From contig JAFLSW010000023.1 of the NCBI GenBank assembly GCA_022510725.1, positions 1 to 36,935 on the forward strand: a stretch of DNA of 36,935 bases, in the 5' to 3' direction. The notes under the pieces are model-generated. The model searched no databases and was not told where the DNA came from. It saw only the letters and a program-made list of their open reading frames with translations. Numbering within the stretch: position 1 is the first letter of the stretch; each line of letters starts with the position of its first letter. This DNA is from Lachnospiraceae bacterium (lineage in GTDB: Bacteria; Bacillota; Clostridia; Lachnospirales; Lachnospiraceae). A program made the translations under genes and the position numbers. Below, in pieces: positions 24,239 through 31,460 of this stretch.

Positions 24239-25324
24239 ATGGAAAATCAGATCAAACCCATAGATTTCATTAAAAAAGTGCTGCATGAGATTTTTATTGA
24301 AGGATTAAGCGGCATGGCTACCGGCTTATTTGCCACGCTGATCATAGGAACCATTATCCAACAGATCGGGAATCTGGTTCCCGGATCAGTGGGAGAGTAT
24401 CTCTTTTTGATCGGCAAAATGGCAGCCGCTGTTACGGGAGCAGGGATCGGAGTAGGTGTGTCTCTTCGTTTAAAACAATCGCCTTTGGTGGCGGTTTCAG
24501 CGGCGGTAAGCGGTATGATGGGCGCCTTTGCCTCCCAGGTCATAAGCGGAGCATTTTTTGCAGATGGCGTGGTGCACCTATCCGGTCCAGGCGAGCCCCT
24601 AGGCGCTTTTTTAGCGGCAATCGTTTCTGTCTATTTTGGAAAACTGGTTTCCGGTAAAACAAAAGTGGATATCTTGATCACACCTCTTATCTGCATTTTG
24701 ACCGGTTCTGCAGTAGGACTGGTGTTGGGACCGCCTATTTCAGCCGGCATGAATTTCTTAGGAAGCATTATCAATGTAGCTACCGTACAGGCTCCTTTCT
24801 TAATGGGTATTTTGGTTTCGGTCTTAATGGGCATGATCTTAACCCTTCCCATCAGTTCTGCGGCACTGGGCATCATTTTAAATCTGTCCGGACTGGCGGC
24901 AGGGGCGGCTACGGTTGGATGCTCGGCTAATATGATCGGCTTTGCCGTGGCAAGCTATCGGGAAAATAAAGCAAACGGCCTGTTGGCTCAGGGACTTGGC
25001 ACCAGCATGCTTCAGATCGGCAATATTGTGAAAAAGCCCGTTATCTGGCTTCCGGCTATTATAACCAGCGCCATTTTGGGACCGGTTTCCACTTTGGTTT
25101 TTGGTATGACCAATAATGCTACAGGCTCCGGTATGGGAACAGCAGGATTGGTAGGACAGATCACCACCTATCAGACCATGACGGCAGATGCCGCACCGGG
25201 CATCGTGCTTCTTAAGATCATAGTACTGCATTTCGTATTGCCTGCTTTGTTATCTTTGGGGATCAGTGAATGGATGAGGAAGAAAGGATGGATCAAAGAA
25301 GGGGATATGAAGCTGGAGGTGTAA
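24239..25324 (+). CDS. PTS EIIC-type membrane transporter subunit (PTS_EIIC_2 family)
   Basis: The 361-aa protein is almost wholly hydrophobic with about 9-10 TM segments and Gly/Ala-rich loops. It matches the PTS_EIIC_2 family (PF13303), annotated as a phosphotransferase permease. Features include MGAFASQVISGAFF, the ILITPLICILTGSAVGLVLGPPIS stretch and the conserved loop GCSANMIGFAVASYRENKANGLLAQGLGTSMLQ, with NIVKKPVIWLPAII and FGMTNNATGSGMGTAGLVGQI further on. There is no EIIA, EIIB, HPr or sugar enzyme gene beside it. It may couple to remote PTS parts or act without phosphorylation. A 10-bp palindrome ACACATGTGT (24185-24194) lies upstream and could be an operator. Confidence 0.85.
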   Translation: MENQIKPIDFIKKVLHEIFIEGLSGMATGLFATLIIGTIIQQIGNLVPGSVGEYLFLIGKMAAAVTGAGIGVGVSLRLKQSPLVAVSAAVSGMMGAFASQVISGAFFADGVVHLSGPGEPLGAFLAAIVSVYFGKLVSGKTKVDILITPLICILTGSAVGLVLGPPISAGMNFLGSIINVATVQAPFLMGILVSVLMGMILTLPISSAALGIILNLSGLAAGAATVGCSANMIGFAVASYRENKANGLLAQGLGTSMLQIGNIVKKPVIWLPAIITSAILGPVSTLVFGMTNNATGSGMGTAGLVGQITTYQTMTADAAPGIVLLKIIVLHFVLPALLSLGISEWMRKKGWIKEGDMKLEV

Positions 25325-25331
25325 AACTACA

Positions 25332-25382
25332 ACAGCCATTCCAACAAACTCGCTTCGCTCAAACAAAAGTTTGAATGGCTGT
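25332..25382 (+). terminator. Hairpin downstream of the EIIC gene
   Basis: ACAGCCATTC (25332-25341) pairs with GAATGGCTGT (25373-25382), enclosing a smaller dyad with CAAAC/GTTTG and a central CGCTTCGC. AAATTTC follows, so the T run is weak. It is a probable terminator. Confidence 0.6.
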
Positions 25383-25469
25383 AAATTTCTTCTATATGCT
25401 GCTTGATTTTCCACAAAAGTTCTTAAAGGGTCTTCAATGAAAAGTTGCCAGACCGCCAGCCCACATGTC

Positions 25470-25500
25470 AAAATCATTACCCATACTGGGGTAGATGATC
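25470..25500 (-). terminator. Probable terminator of yerC
   Basis: On the minus strand an imperfect stem ATCATCTACCCC/GGGTAATGAT with loop AGTAT is followed by TTTTG. It begins at the yerC stop codon. Confidence 0.55.
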
Positions 25501-25789
25501 ATTTTTGATTTAGTCGGGAAAAGACCAGCTCATAGCCGTCGCTTCCATAGTTTAGGGAACGATTGACCCGGCTGATGGTAGCAGTGGAAGCACCGGTCTG
25601 TTCGGCGATCTCTAAATAAGTCTTTTTATCCCGCAGCATGCTGGCCACCTCAAACCGCTGTGATAAAGAAAGCAGTTCGTTTACGGTACACAGGTCTTCA
25701 AAAAAGGAATAGCATTCCTCTTTGGTTTGTAAAGTTAAAACAGCGTCGAAAAGAGAATCGACTGCCTCATTTTTCAGCTTTTTATTCAT
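25499..25789 (-). CDS. YerC/YecD family TrpR-related regulator
   Basis: This 96-aa DNA-binding protein has the TrpR-like fold. NEAVDSLFDAVLTLQTKEECYSFFEDLCTVNELLSLSQR is the conserved helical N-terminal part. The helix-turn-helix LRDKKTYLEIAEQTGASTATISRVNRSLNYGSDGYE is intact with the typical ASTATISR recognition helix. The family is widespread in Firmicutes; a ligand is not settled. SD TAGGAG lies 8 bases upstream. A perfect 18-bp palindrome lies in its promoter, suggesting autoregulation. It may be cotranscribed downstream of the PHP gene only by read-through; it has its own promoter candidate. Confidence 0.92.
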   Translation of the reverse strand: MNKKLKNEAVDSLFDAVLTLQTKEECYSFFEDLCTVNELLSLSQRFEVASMLRDKKTYLEIAEQTGASTATISRVNRSLNYGSDGYELVFSRLNQK

Positions 25790-25811
25790 AAAAGGCTCCT
25801 ATCACTTTAGC

Positions 25812-25829
25812 ACTGTAAAATTTTACAGT
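25812..25829. promoter_or_regulatory. Perfect 18-bp palindrome at the yerC promoter, candidate operator
   Basis: ACTGTAAAATTTTACAGT is a complete dyad. On the minus strand it contains TAAAAT, which fits a -10 with TTAGAA as -35 at 18 bases. A dimeric regulator bound here would block the promoter. A TrpR-family autoregulator is the simplest candidate (inference). Confidence 0.65.
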
Positions 25830-25881
25830 CTTAATTTTTTTCATTCTAACATAGGAAACCAAAAAGGTAAAGCAGATAATC

Positions 25882-26613
25882 TTATTTAAAATAATCTTTT
25901 ATTTCAGGTCTCAGATAGGAGAAGTAGTGTTCCAGGCTGTCATTGACGATTCTTTCTTCCGGAAATCCGGATTCCTTTACTACCGCAAGGGAATTGTCAT
26001 GAGCGCCGATCAGTGCATCACAGTGAGCATCACTGTTTAATATGATCTCCACGCCATGCTTTTCACATGCCTCCAAAAGCCGCAGATAATTCTGATGGGC
26101 ACCGGGGCGATAGCTGGTAGAAGCTAAAGAAGAATTGTTGACCTCAAATAATTTGTGGTTGGCAGCTGCAGCCCTTGCTGCTTCATCATAATCTACCGGA
26201 TAGCGGTCATCATCCAGGTGGCCGATGATGTGGATCAAAGGGTTGTTCAATAGCGAAACAATGCTCTGTGTGGTTTCCTGTTTGCTCATAAAACGGACAC
26301 AGGGCGGATGGAGGCTGGCGATCGCCACATCCATGGCAGCCAGAAGATCTTCATCCATATCCACGCTTCCTTTTTCATCCAAAATATTTAACTCCACGCC
26401 GAAAAGCGTAGGAAGGGCATAGCCATTACGATCCAGGATACGATAATTTTGAAAATAAAATTCATGGCAGGAACCGGGCATTTTTACAGAGTGCTCTGTA
26501 ATGGCAATCAGCTCCAAGCCTTTCTTATAAGCTGCATCCGTCATTTCCCGAAGAGTCTGGAAAGCATGTCCGCTGACCAGAGTATGGGTATGGGAATCCA
26601 GTACATATTTCAT
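25882..26613 (-). CDS. YcdX-like PHP-domain phosphatase
   Basis: This 243-aa PHP-superfamily metal-dependent phosphoesterase has LDSHTHTLVSGHAF with His8 and His10, ITEHSVKMPGS, IASLHPPC, IGHLDDDRYPVDYDE and the last motif ILNSDAH with a final Asp-His pair. YcdX-type proteins act on phosphate esters with three zinc or similar ions. ATG at 26613 is preferred since GAGGAG is 8 bases upstream; an earlier GTG abuts the SD. It is divergent from the DUF1836 gene. Confidence 0.9.
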   Translation of the reverse strand: MKYVLDSHTHTLVSGHAFQTLREMTDAAYKKGLELIAITEHSVKMPGSCHEFYFQNYRILDRNGYALPTLFGVELNILDEKGSVDMDEDLLAAMDVAIASLHPPCVRFMSKQETTQSIVSLLNNPLIHIIGHLDDDRYPVDYDEAARAAAANHKLFEVNNSSLASTSYRPGAHQNYLRLLEACEKHGVEIILNSDAHCDALIGAHDNSLAVVKESGFPEERIVNDSLEHYFSYLRPEIKDYFK

Positions 26614-26661
26614 CCTATTCACTCCTCATATAGTCGCATTTCTAGTGAATATTTTAGTATG

Positions 26662-26690
26662 TTTACAAATAGTTTTCAATACTATATAAT
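26662..26690 (+). promoter_or_regulatory. Sigma-A promoter of the DUF1836 gene
   Basis: TTTACA (26662-26667), a 17-base spacer and a consensus TATAAT (26685-26690) lie 38 bases upstream of the start. Confidence 0.85.
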
Positions 26691-26727
26691 ATAGGTCGTA
26701 CTAGGAAAGTGCCTTTGGAGGCGGAAT

Positions 26728-27417
26728 ATGACGATTTCTACAGATGATTTACTAAACAGCATATTGGCAAGCTTTGATCGCATCGGCCATGTCCAGGCAG
26801 AGGACATTCCGGGGATTGATCTGTATATGGATCAGGTCACTACCTTTATGGATCAGCATATGAAGGCGACTACCAGAAATCCCGGTGAGGATAAGATCCT
26901 GACTAAGACCATGATCAACAACTATGCCAAAAACGATCTGCTTCCACCGCCTGTTAAGAAGAAGTATTCCAAAGAACATGTGCTGGTGCTGATCTTTATT
27001 TATTATTTTAAAGGAATTTTATCCATTGGAGATATTCAGGAACTGCTGCATCCATTGACGGAGAAATACTTTGGCGCAGAGTCCGGTATGAAGTTGGAGG
27101 ATATTTACAATGAGGTATTCAGCTTAGAGAAAGACAGAGTGGAATTGCTAAAACAGGATGTGAAAAAATCCTACGAAACGGCATTTGCTACCTTCTCGGA
27201 CGCTGCCGAAAAGGACCGGGCATTTTTACAGCAGTTTGCCTTTATCTGCATGCTCAGCTATGATGTCTATGTGAAAAAGCTGCTGATCGAAAAATTGATT
27301 GACGGTCTGCATAAAGAGATGAAACCTGAAAAGGAAAAGACGGAAAAAACCAAGACGGAAAAGAATAAGACAGAAAAAAGTAAGAGTGAAAAGAGCAAGC
27401 CGGAAAAGCAGGAGTAG
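26728..27417 (+). CDS. DUF1836 domain protein, probable MerR-like regulator
   Basis: The 229-aa protein carries the DUF1836 domain (about 40-150) with a MerR-like winged helix: KILTKTMINNYAKNDLLPPPVKKKYSKEHVLVL, followed by FIYYFKGILSIGDIQELLHPL. The family is confined to Firmicutes and thought to be regulatory. The last 35 residues are a Lys/Glu/Thr tail made of a repeating EKxKT/EKxKS unit, a low-complexity charged tail likely to be disordered. SD GGAGG lies 6-7 bases before the ATG. A terminator follows. Confidence 0.88.
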   Translation: MTISTDDLLNSILASFDRIGHVQAEDIPGIDLYMDQVTTFMDQHMKATTRNPGEDKILTKTMINNYAKNDLLPPPVKKKYSKEHVLVLIFIYYFKGILSIGDIQELLHPLTEKYFGAESGMKLEDIYNEVFSLEKDRVELLKQDVKKSYETAFATFSDAAEKDRAFLQQFAFICMLSYDVYVKKLLIEKLIDGLHKEMKPEKEKTEKTKTEKNKTEKSKSEKSKPEKQE

Positions 27418-27461
27418 AGTAAAAAGGAAAAATCGGAATAATTTGAGCTTGGTGAATAGAG

Positions 27462-27493
27462 GGCTGTTGCACATTAGCTGCAACAGCCTTTTG
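27462..27493 (+). terminator. Terminator of the DUF1836 gene
   Basis: GGCTGTTGCA (27462-27471) pairs with TGCAACAGCC (27479-27488) around CATTAGC and is followed by TTTTG. Confidence 0.88.
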
Positions 27494-27503
27494 TTATGCA
27501 AAG

Positions 27504-27540
27504 AATCTGTATCTCGTGCAAAAAATCTGTATCTCGTGCA
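27504..27540. repeat. Tandem direct repeat, two 17-base copies, period 20
   Basis: AATCTGTATCTCGTGCA occurs at 27504-27520 and again at 27524-27540, separated by AAA. It lies in the intergenic region upstream of the 27622 gene. It may be a regulator binding site pair, with two helical turns between copies, or a local duplication. Confidence 0.85.
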
Positions 27541-27621
27541 TAATCCATTGACACATATTCCCATAAACGATACTTTCATAGACAAATAAATTTTTAATAT
27601 TTGAAAGCGAGAGGGATAAAA

Positions 27622-28245
27622 ATGAAACAACAAAAGCGTAAGAAGCTAATTTTTAAATTCCTTGTTATAATCTTAGTACTATGTTCTTTTAACGGAATCA
27701 GAAAAATAAAATTAGTCAGAGTGGAAAATGTATTTGATGAGATGTATTATTCTGTAACATCCAATCGGTTTGAATCCTTTATAAGGGGTATTCCGTATGA
27801 AGGTAATTTTCATTATATGCCTCAAATACGGTATGAGGAATGGTATCATACCAACAATGTATTTATGTTTTATAAGCAGTCACATCTGGACGAAAATGAG
27901 TCCCTTTGGATCATGTACATTCCAGACTCGGAATACAGTGAAAAAAAGTATTTGTCTTTTACATTATATTATTATTATCATGATGAAAACGGAGAACCCC
28001 TGCCACCCAGTGATACATTTTATTATAAATATTATCCTGAGGATAAGCTCTTGGTCTATGAAAATAACGATCCGAAAAATCCGGAAAGAGAGCAATTTTT
28101 GTATGATCTTGTTTTAAAGGATTATTTTGAGGCATTGGGAAAGCGATCTGATTATTCTATGGACGATCTGGGTGAGTTTACTTTTATCAATGCAATGTTA
28201 GAAGGAAATGAGGACTATCAAACCCTATATCGAAGAAAAAAATAA
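27622..28245 (+). CDS. Membrane-anchored protein of unknown function
   Basis: This 207-aa protein has a basic N-terminus (MKQQKRKKLIFKF) and one hydrophobic segment (about 10-26), an N-terminal anchor or uncleaved signal. The remaining 180 residues are polar and very rich in Tyr, Glu and Asp, as in extracellular domains. ATG at 27622 is preferred because GAGAGGG precedes it; the open frame extends to a TTG 21 bases earlier without an SD. Base composition is more AT-rich than its neighbours and no family is recognised, which could mean a recently acquired or fast-evolving gene. It sits behind a tandem repeat. Confidence 0.75.
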   Translation: MKQQKRKKLIFKFLVIILVLCSFNGIRKIKLVRVENVFDEMYYSVTSNRFESFIRGIPYEGNFHYMPQIRYEEWYHTNNVFMFYKQSHLDENESLWIMYIPDSEYSEKKYLSFTLYYYYHDENGEPLPPSDTFYYKYYPEDKLLVYENNDPKNPEREQFLYDLVLKDYFEALGKRSDYSMDDLGEFTFINAMLEGNEDYQTLYRRKK

Positions 28246-28287
28246 GACGGAGGAAAATTCTGTGGAAGAATAAGAAAAATAAAAATC

Positions 28288-28341
28288 GGAGCAGATACTT
28301 TGATCTATGCATGATCGATCAAAGCGCCTGCTCCTTTTCTT
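28288..28341. terminator. Bidirectional terminator
   Basis: GGAGCAG and CTGCTCC enclose a second helix TTTGATC/GATCAAA. TTTTCTTTT follows on +, and the minus side runs into GATTTTTATTTTTC. It separates two convergent genes. Confidence 0.88.
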
Positions 28342-28349
28342 TTAAAATA

Positions 28350-29348
28350 TTATTTTTTTGCTGCCTTGGTTGCAAATGTTATGTCAACCAAATCTTCATA
28401 GGGAACCCGCTCAGACAATTCCCCTGCTTCGTCCAAAATATTTTGCAGCAGGGTAAAGCTGTCTTTTTCAAAGATTAAGTCTGTCTTCCATGTATTCTGA
28501 TTATAATAGCGTTCTACGATGGTGGTAATGGTTTCTAAATCCGTTTCTTCAAACTGAGGTGCAATAACTTCTGCGATCTCAGCAGGAGTGTGGGAGTTTA
28601 CATAATCCATACCCTTTTGCAGTGCATTGGTAAATCCCTGGATCACTTCGGGATTCTTTTTGATATAGCTGGATTTGGCAGAAAATGCGGTGTAGGGCAC
28701 ATAGCCGGAATCCTCTCCCAAAGAAGCGATCACATAGCCATCGCCTTTGGACTCTAAGGATGTGGCATGAGGCTCAAACTCTACGGTGTAATCTCCCTGT
28801 CCACCGGAAAAAGCAGCAGCAGTGGCTCCAAAGTCAATACTTTGGTCAATGGTCAGGTCTGTTTCGGGATCGATGCCGTTCATTTTCAGGATATATTCAA
28901 ATACCATTTCCGGCATGCCGCCTTTCCTGCCGCCCAAAACAGTGGTGCCTTTTAAGTCTGTCCATTTAAAGTCATCCACAGGTGTACGGGACACTAAGAA
29001 GTTTCCTGCACGCTGGGTAAGCTGTGCAAAGTTTACCACATAGTCATTGGTATCACCCAGATAAGTGTAAATGGTGGATTCGCTTCCCATGAAGCCGATA
29101 TCGGCTTCTCCGGACAGAACAGCGGTCATGGTCTTATCCGCACCGAAGCCGGTTACCAGAGTCAGGTCGATGCCTTCTTCCTCAAAATAGCCTTCTTCGA
29201 TGGCCACATACATGGGCGCATAAAAAATGGAATGAGCCACTTCATTCAATACAACCTTTTTGCCCTTTGTTTCTTCCTTGCCGCATCCGGTAAGAAACAA
29301 GGACAGCATAAGGCTTATCACAAGTGTAACAGATATTAACTTTTTCAT
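28350..29348 (-). CDS. ABC transporter substrate-binding lipoprotein (NMT1/SsuA-like)
   Basis: This 332-aa lipoprotein has a lipobox LTGC at about residue 21. It has the NMT1/THI5-like periplasmic-binding fold with HSIFYAPMYVAIEEGYFEEEGIDLTLV, VLSGEADIGFMGSE and LKGTTVLGGRKGGMPEMVFEYIL. Such receptors bind nitrate, sulfonate, taurine, pyrimidine precursors or riboflavin-type ligands; the ligand cannot be read from the sequence. ATG at 29348 has GGAGG seven bases upstream. Neither permease nor ATPase lies beside it, so it is an orphan receptor here. A TTATGTAAACT (reverse of AGTTTACATAA) lies within it at 28595-28605. Confidence 0.88.
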   Translation of the reverse strand: MKKLISVTLVISLMLSLFLTGCGKEETKGKKVVLNEVAHSIFYAPMYVAIEEGYFEEEGIDLTLVTGFGADKTMTAVLSGEADIGFMGSESTIYTYLGDTNDYVVNFAQLTQRAGNFLVSRTPVDDFKWTDLKGTTVLGGRKGGMPEMVFEYILKMNGIDPETDLTIDQSIDFGATAAAFSGGQGDYTVEFEPHATSLESKGDGYVIASLGEDSGYVPYTAFSAKSSYIKKNPEVIQGFTNALQKGMDYVNSHTPAEIAEVIAPQFEETDLETITTIVERYYNQNTWKTDLIFEKDSFTLLQNILDEAGELSERVPYEDLVDITFATKAAKK

Positions 29349-29439
29349 AATATACCTCCAAAGGATTGTAATATATGATATTGCAGAAGGACAAAAAAGG
29401 TTCATTTTCCCTAAAAGTAAAAAGATTGTCCTAATTTTC

Positions 29440-29454
29440 GCAACTCTGAGTTGC
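29440..29454. repeat. Short inverted repeat in the divergent SBP/pspA region
   Basis: GCAACTC (29440-29446), one base, and GAGTTGC (29448-29454). It lies about 90 bases upstream of the SBP start and 35 bases from the pspA -35, and may be an operator. Confidence 0.5.
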
Positions 29455-29488
29455 CGCGGACAAGCCGAAGGCAAAATAAAGTTCCATA

Positions 29489-29517
29489 TCGACAGTATCC
29501 GAAAAATATAATATAAT
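29489..29517 (+). promoter_or_regulatory. Promoter of the pspA-SPFH operon
   Basis: TCGACA (29489-29494), a 17-base spacer and TATAAT (29512-29517); a second overlapping TATAAT begins at 29507. It lies 67 bases before the pspA start. Confidence 0.7.
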
Positions 29518-29584
29518 AAAAGCGTATCAAAGACAGATACGGAGACTGTTAATCATGAGGGCCTAAGGGCAGAGGAGGATTTCA

Positions 29585-30268
29585 ATGGGAATACTTACAA
29601 GATTTAAAGACATTATGTCAGCTAACTTCAACGCATTGCTGGATAAGTGCGAAGATCCGGAAAAGATGATCGATCAGTACTTAAGAGATCTGCAGAGTGA
29701 TCTGGGTAAGGTAAAAAGTGAGACCGCAGCCATCATCGCAGATGAAAAAGCAGCAAAGAGAAAGCTGGACGCATGCGATGAAGAGATCAAGAAAATGGAT
29801 AACTATGCAAGAAAGGCAGTTGCAGCAGGAAATGATGATGAGGCACGCCAGTTCTTGGGAAGAAAGAGCGAGCTTTCTCAGGAAAGAGCTGCTTTGGAAG
29901 CAAACTACAATATCTGCATTGAGAACTCTGCAAAGATGCGCGAGATGACCAAGAAACTGGAAAGCGATATTCAGGAATTAAAGGGCAAACAGGCTTCCTT
30001 AAAGGCAAAACTGGCTGTTGCGGAAACCAAGAAAAAGATGAGTTCTGTGGGAGAATCCGGCAAAGGTGCAGGCGCTACCATCGAGGCTTTCAATCGCATG
30101 GAGGATAAGGTTAACCGCATGATGGATGAAGCAGATGCCATGGAAGAATTAAACGAGCAGCCTTCCGACAGTATTGCAGCGCTTACCGAGAAATATGAGA
30201 GCAGCACAGTAGATGCCAATGTGGATGACGAACTTGCAGCATTAAAGGCTGAAATGGGGATGAACTAA
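29585..30268 (+). CDS. pspA: PspA/IM30 family membrane-stress protein
   Basis: PspA-type proteins are coiled-coil ESCRT-III-like proteins that bind stressed membranes. The 227-aa protein opens MGILTRFKDIMSANFNALLDKCEDPEKMIDQYLRDLQ, the amphipathic helix and first hairpin typical of the family. It continues with a long coiled coil (about 30-185) and an acidic C-terminus. SD AGAGGAGGATTTC precedes the ATG. The SPFH gene starts 18 bases downstream, the same pairing as B. subtilis ydjF (pspA) and ydjI. Confidence 0.93.
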   Translation: MGILTRFKDIMSANFNALLDKCEDPEKMIDQYLRDLQSDLGKVKSETAAIIADEKAAKRKLDACDEEIKKMDNYARKAVAAGNDDEARQFLGRKSELSQERAALEANYNICIENSAKMREMTKKLESDIQELKGKQASLKAKLAVAETKKKMSSVGESGKGAGATIEAFNRMEDKVNRMMDEADAMEELNEQPSDSIAALTEKYESSTVDANVDDELAALKAEMGMN

Positions 30269-30286
30269 ATATAAGGAGAAAACATC

Positions 30287-31291
30287 ATGGGATTTTTTCA
30301 AAATCAGTTATTAAATGTCATTGAGTGGGATGAGTCCAAAGAAGGCGTCATCTTTTGGAAATGGCCCAACGACGAGATCAAGAAAGGCTCTAAGCTCTTT
30401 ATCCGTCCCGGACAGGATGCCATCTTTTTACATAATGGCAGGATCGAAGGCGTTTTTGAGGATGACGGAGAATATGATATCGAGACCGAGATCATTCCTT
30501 TCTTATCTTCTTTAAAAGGTTTTAAGTTTGGTTTCAATTCCGGTTTTAGAGCAGAAGTCATCTTTATCAATACCAAAGAGTTGCTCTGCAAATGGGGAAC
30601 CAAAAATGCTATCAATGTACCGGCTCCGGGACTTCCCGGCGGTATGCCGATTCGTGCATTCGGTACCTTCAACTGCAAGGTAATGGATTTTGCGGTTATG
30701 CTGGAAAAATTATCCGGTACCATGCAGACCTACAGTGTGGAAGATGTCAAGACACGTATCACTGCAAGCCTTGATCAGCTTTTAATGAGCTGGATCGGTA
30801 AAGAAGGCAGGGATATGTTCAATCTCCAGATGGATGCCCGCAATATTGCAAAGGGCCTCGAAGAAGATCTGGATATGGAGATGCGTAACATCGGTATCGG
30901 CATTACCGGTTTTACCATCGAGAGCTTCAATTATCCTGAGGAAGTTAAGAAGATGCAGGAGAAGGCAGCTGCTCAGTCCATGATCGGAGATATCAACAAA
31001 TACAGTCAGGTTGCTATGGCGGATTCCATCGGAAAAGGCGATGGCGGCGGCAACGGCGCTAACCTGGCAGGCCAGATGATGGGTGTGCAGATGGGTATGA
31101 TGATGGGTCAGCAGATGATGAACAATATCAACATGACTCAGGGTATGAATCAGGCAGCACCGGCACCTCAGGCAGGAGCACCTACAGGAGCACCCGCCGG
31201 AGGCGGAACAGCTCCCAAATTCTGCCCCAACTGCGGAACAGCTACCAATGGAGCAAAATTCTGCAGCAACTGCGGACAGCAATTGGTTTAG
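30287..31291 (+). CDS. SPFH-domain protein with C-terminal zinc ribbon (YdjI-like)
   Basis: This is a 334-aa protein. The SPFH (band 7-like) domain (about 25-225) includes VIEWDESKEGVIFWKWPNDEIKKGSKL, GQDAIFLHNGRIEGVF and a helix MQEKAAAQSMIGDINKYSQV. A Gly/Met/Ala-rich, flexible stretch follows, then a double-CxxC zinc ribbon FCPNCGTATNGAKFCSNCGQ (about 313-332). In B. subtilis, YdjI-type proteins recruit PspA to the membrane under stress; the neighbouring pspA suggests the same here. The membrane partner YdjG/YdjH is not seen next to it. TTTACATAATGG lies within (30427-30435). Confidence 0.9.
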   Translation: MGFFQNQLLNVIEWDESKEGVIFWKWPNDEIKKGSKLFIRPGQDAIFLHNGRIEGVFEDDGEYDIETEIIPFLSSLKGFKFGFNSGFRAEVIFINTKELLCKWGTKNAINVPAPGLPGGMPIRAFGTFNCKVMDFAVMLEKLSGTMQTYSVEDVKTRITASLDQLLMSWIGKEGRDMFNLQMDARNIAKGLEEDLDMEMRNIGIGITGFTIESFNYPEEVKKMQEKAAAQSMIGDINKYSQVAMADSIGKGDGGGNGANLAGQMMGVQMGMMMGQQMMNNINMTQGMNQAAPAPQAGAPTGAPAGGGTAPKFCPNCGTATNGAKFCSNCGQQLV

Positions 31292-31328
31292 TTTACATAA
31301 CTCGTATAAAACGGATTGGTTTACATAA
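31290..31328 (+). repeat. Two direct copies of GTTTACATAACTC behind the SPFH gene
   Basis: AGTTTACATAACTC begins at 31290 (overlapping the stop codon) and GGTTTACATAACTC begins at 31318, 28 bases apart. They agree over 13 of 14 bases. They are the clearest intergenic pair of the repeated motif, placed before the terminator of the pspA operon. Confidence 0.85.
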
Positions 31329-31334
31329 CTCACA

Positions 31335-31371
31335 AAAAAGTGCCGGGTTGGTCATGACCCGGTACTTTTTT
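31335..31371 (+). terminator. Terminator of the pspA-SPFH operon
   Basis: AAAAAGTGCCGGGT pairs with ACCCGGTACTTTTTT around TGGTCATG. The A run upstream and T run downstream make it work in either direction. Confidence 0.9.
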
Positions 31372-31460
31372 GTACAATTATACTCTATGGCAAATTATGC
31401 CCGGATATGGTAAAGTTAATTTGATATCAATGTAAGATGAAACATTTGGGAGTAGAGATC

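Noticed and set aside
27226-27633. Minus-strand frame opposite the DUF1836 tail
   Set aside because: It is Phe/Leu-rich because it reads the Lys/Glu repeat backwards, and has no SD or domain.
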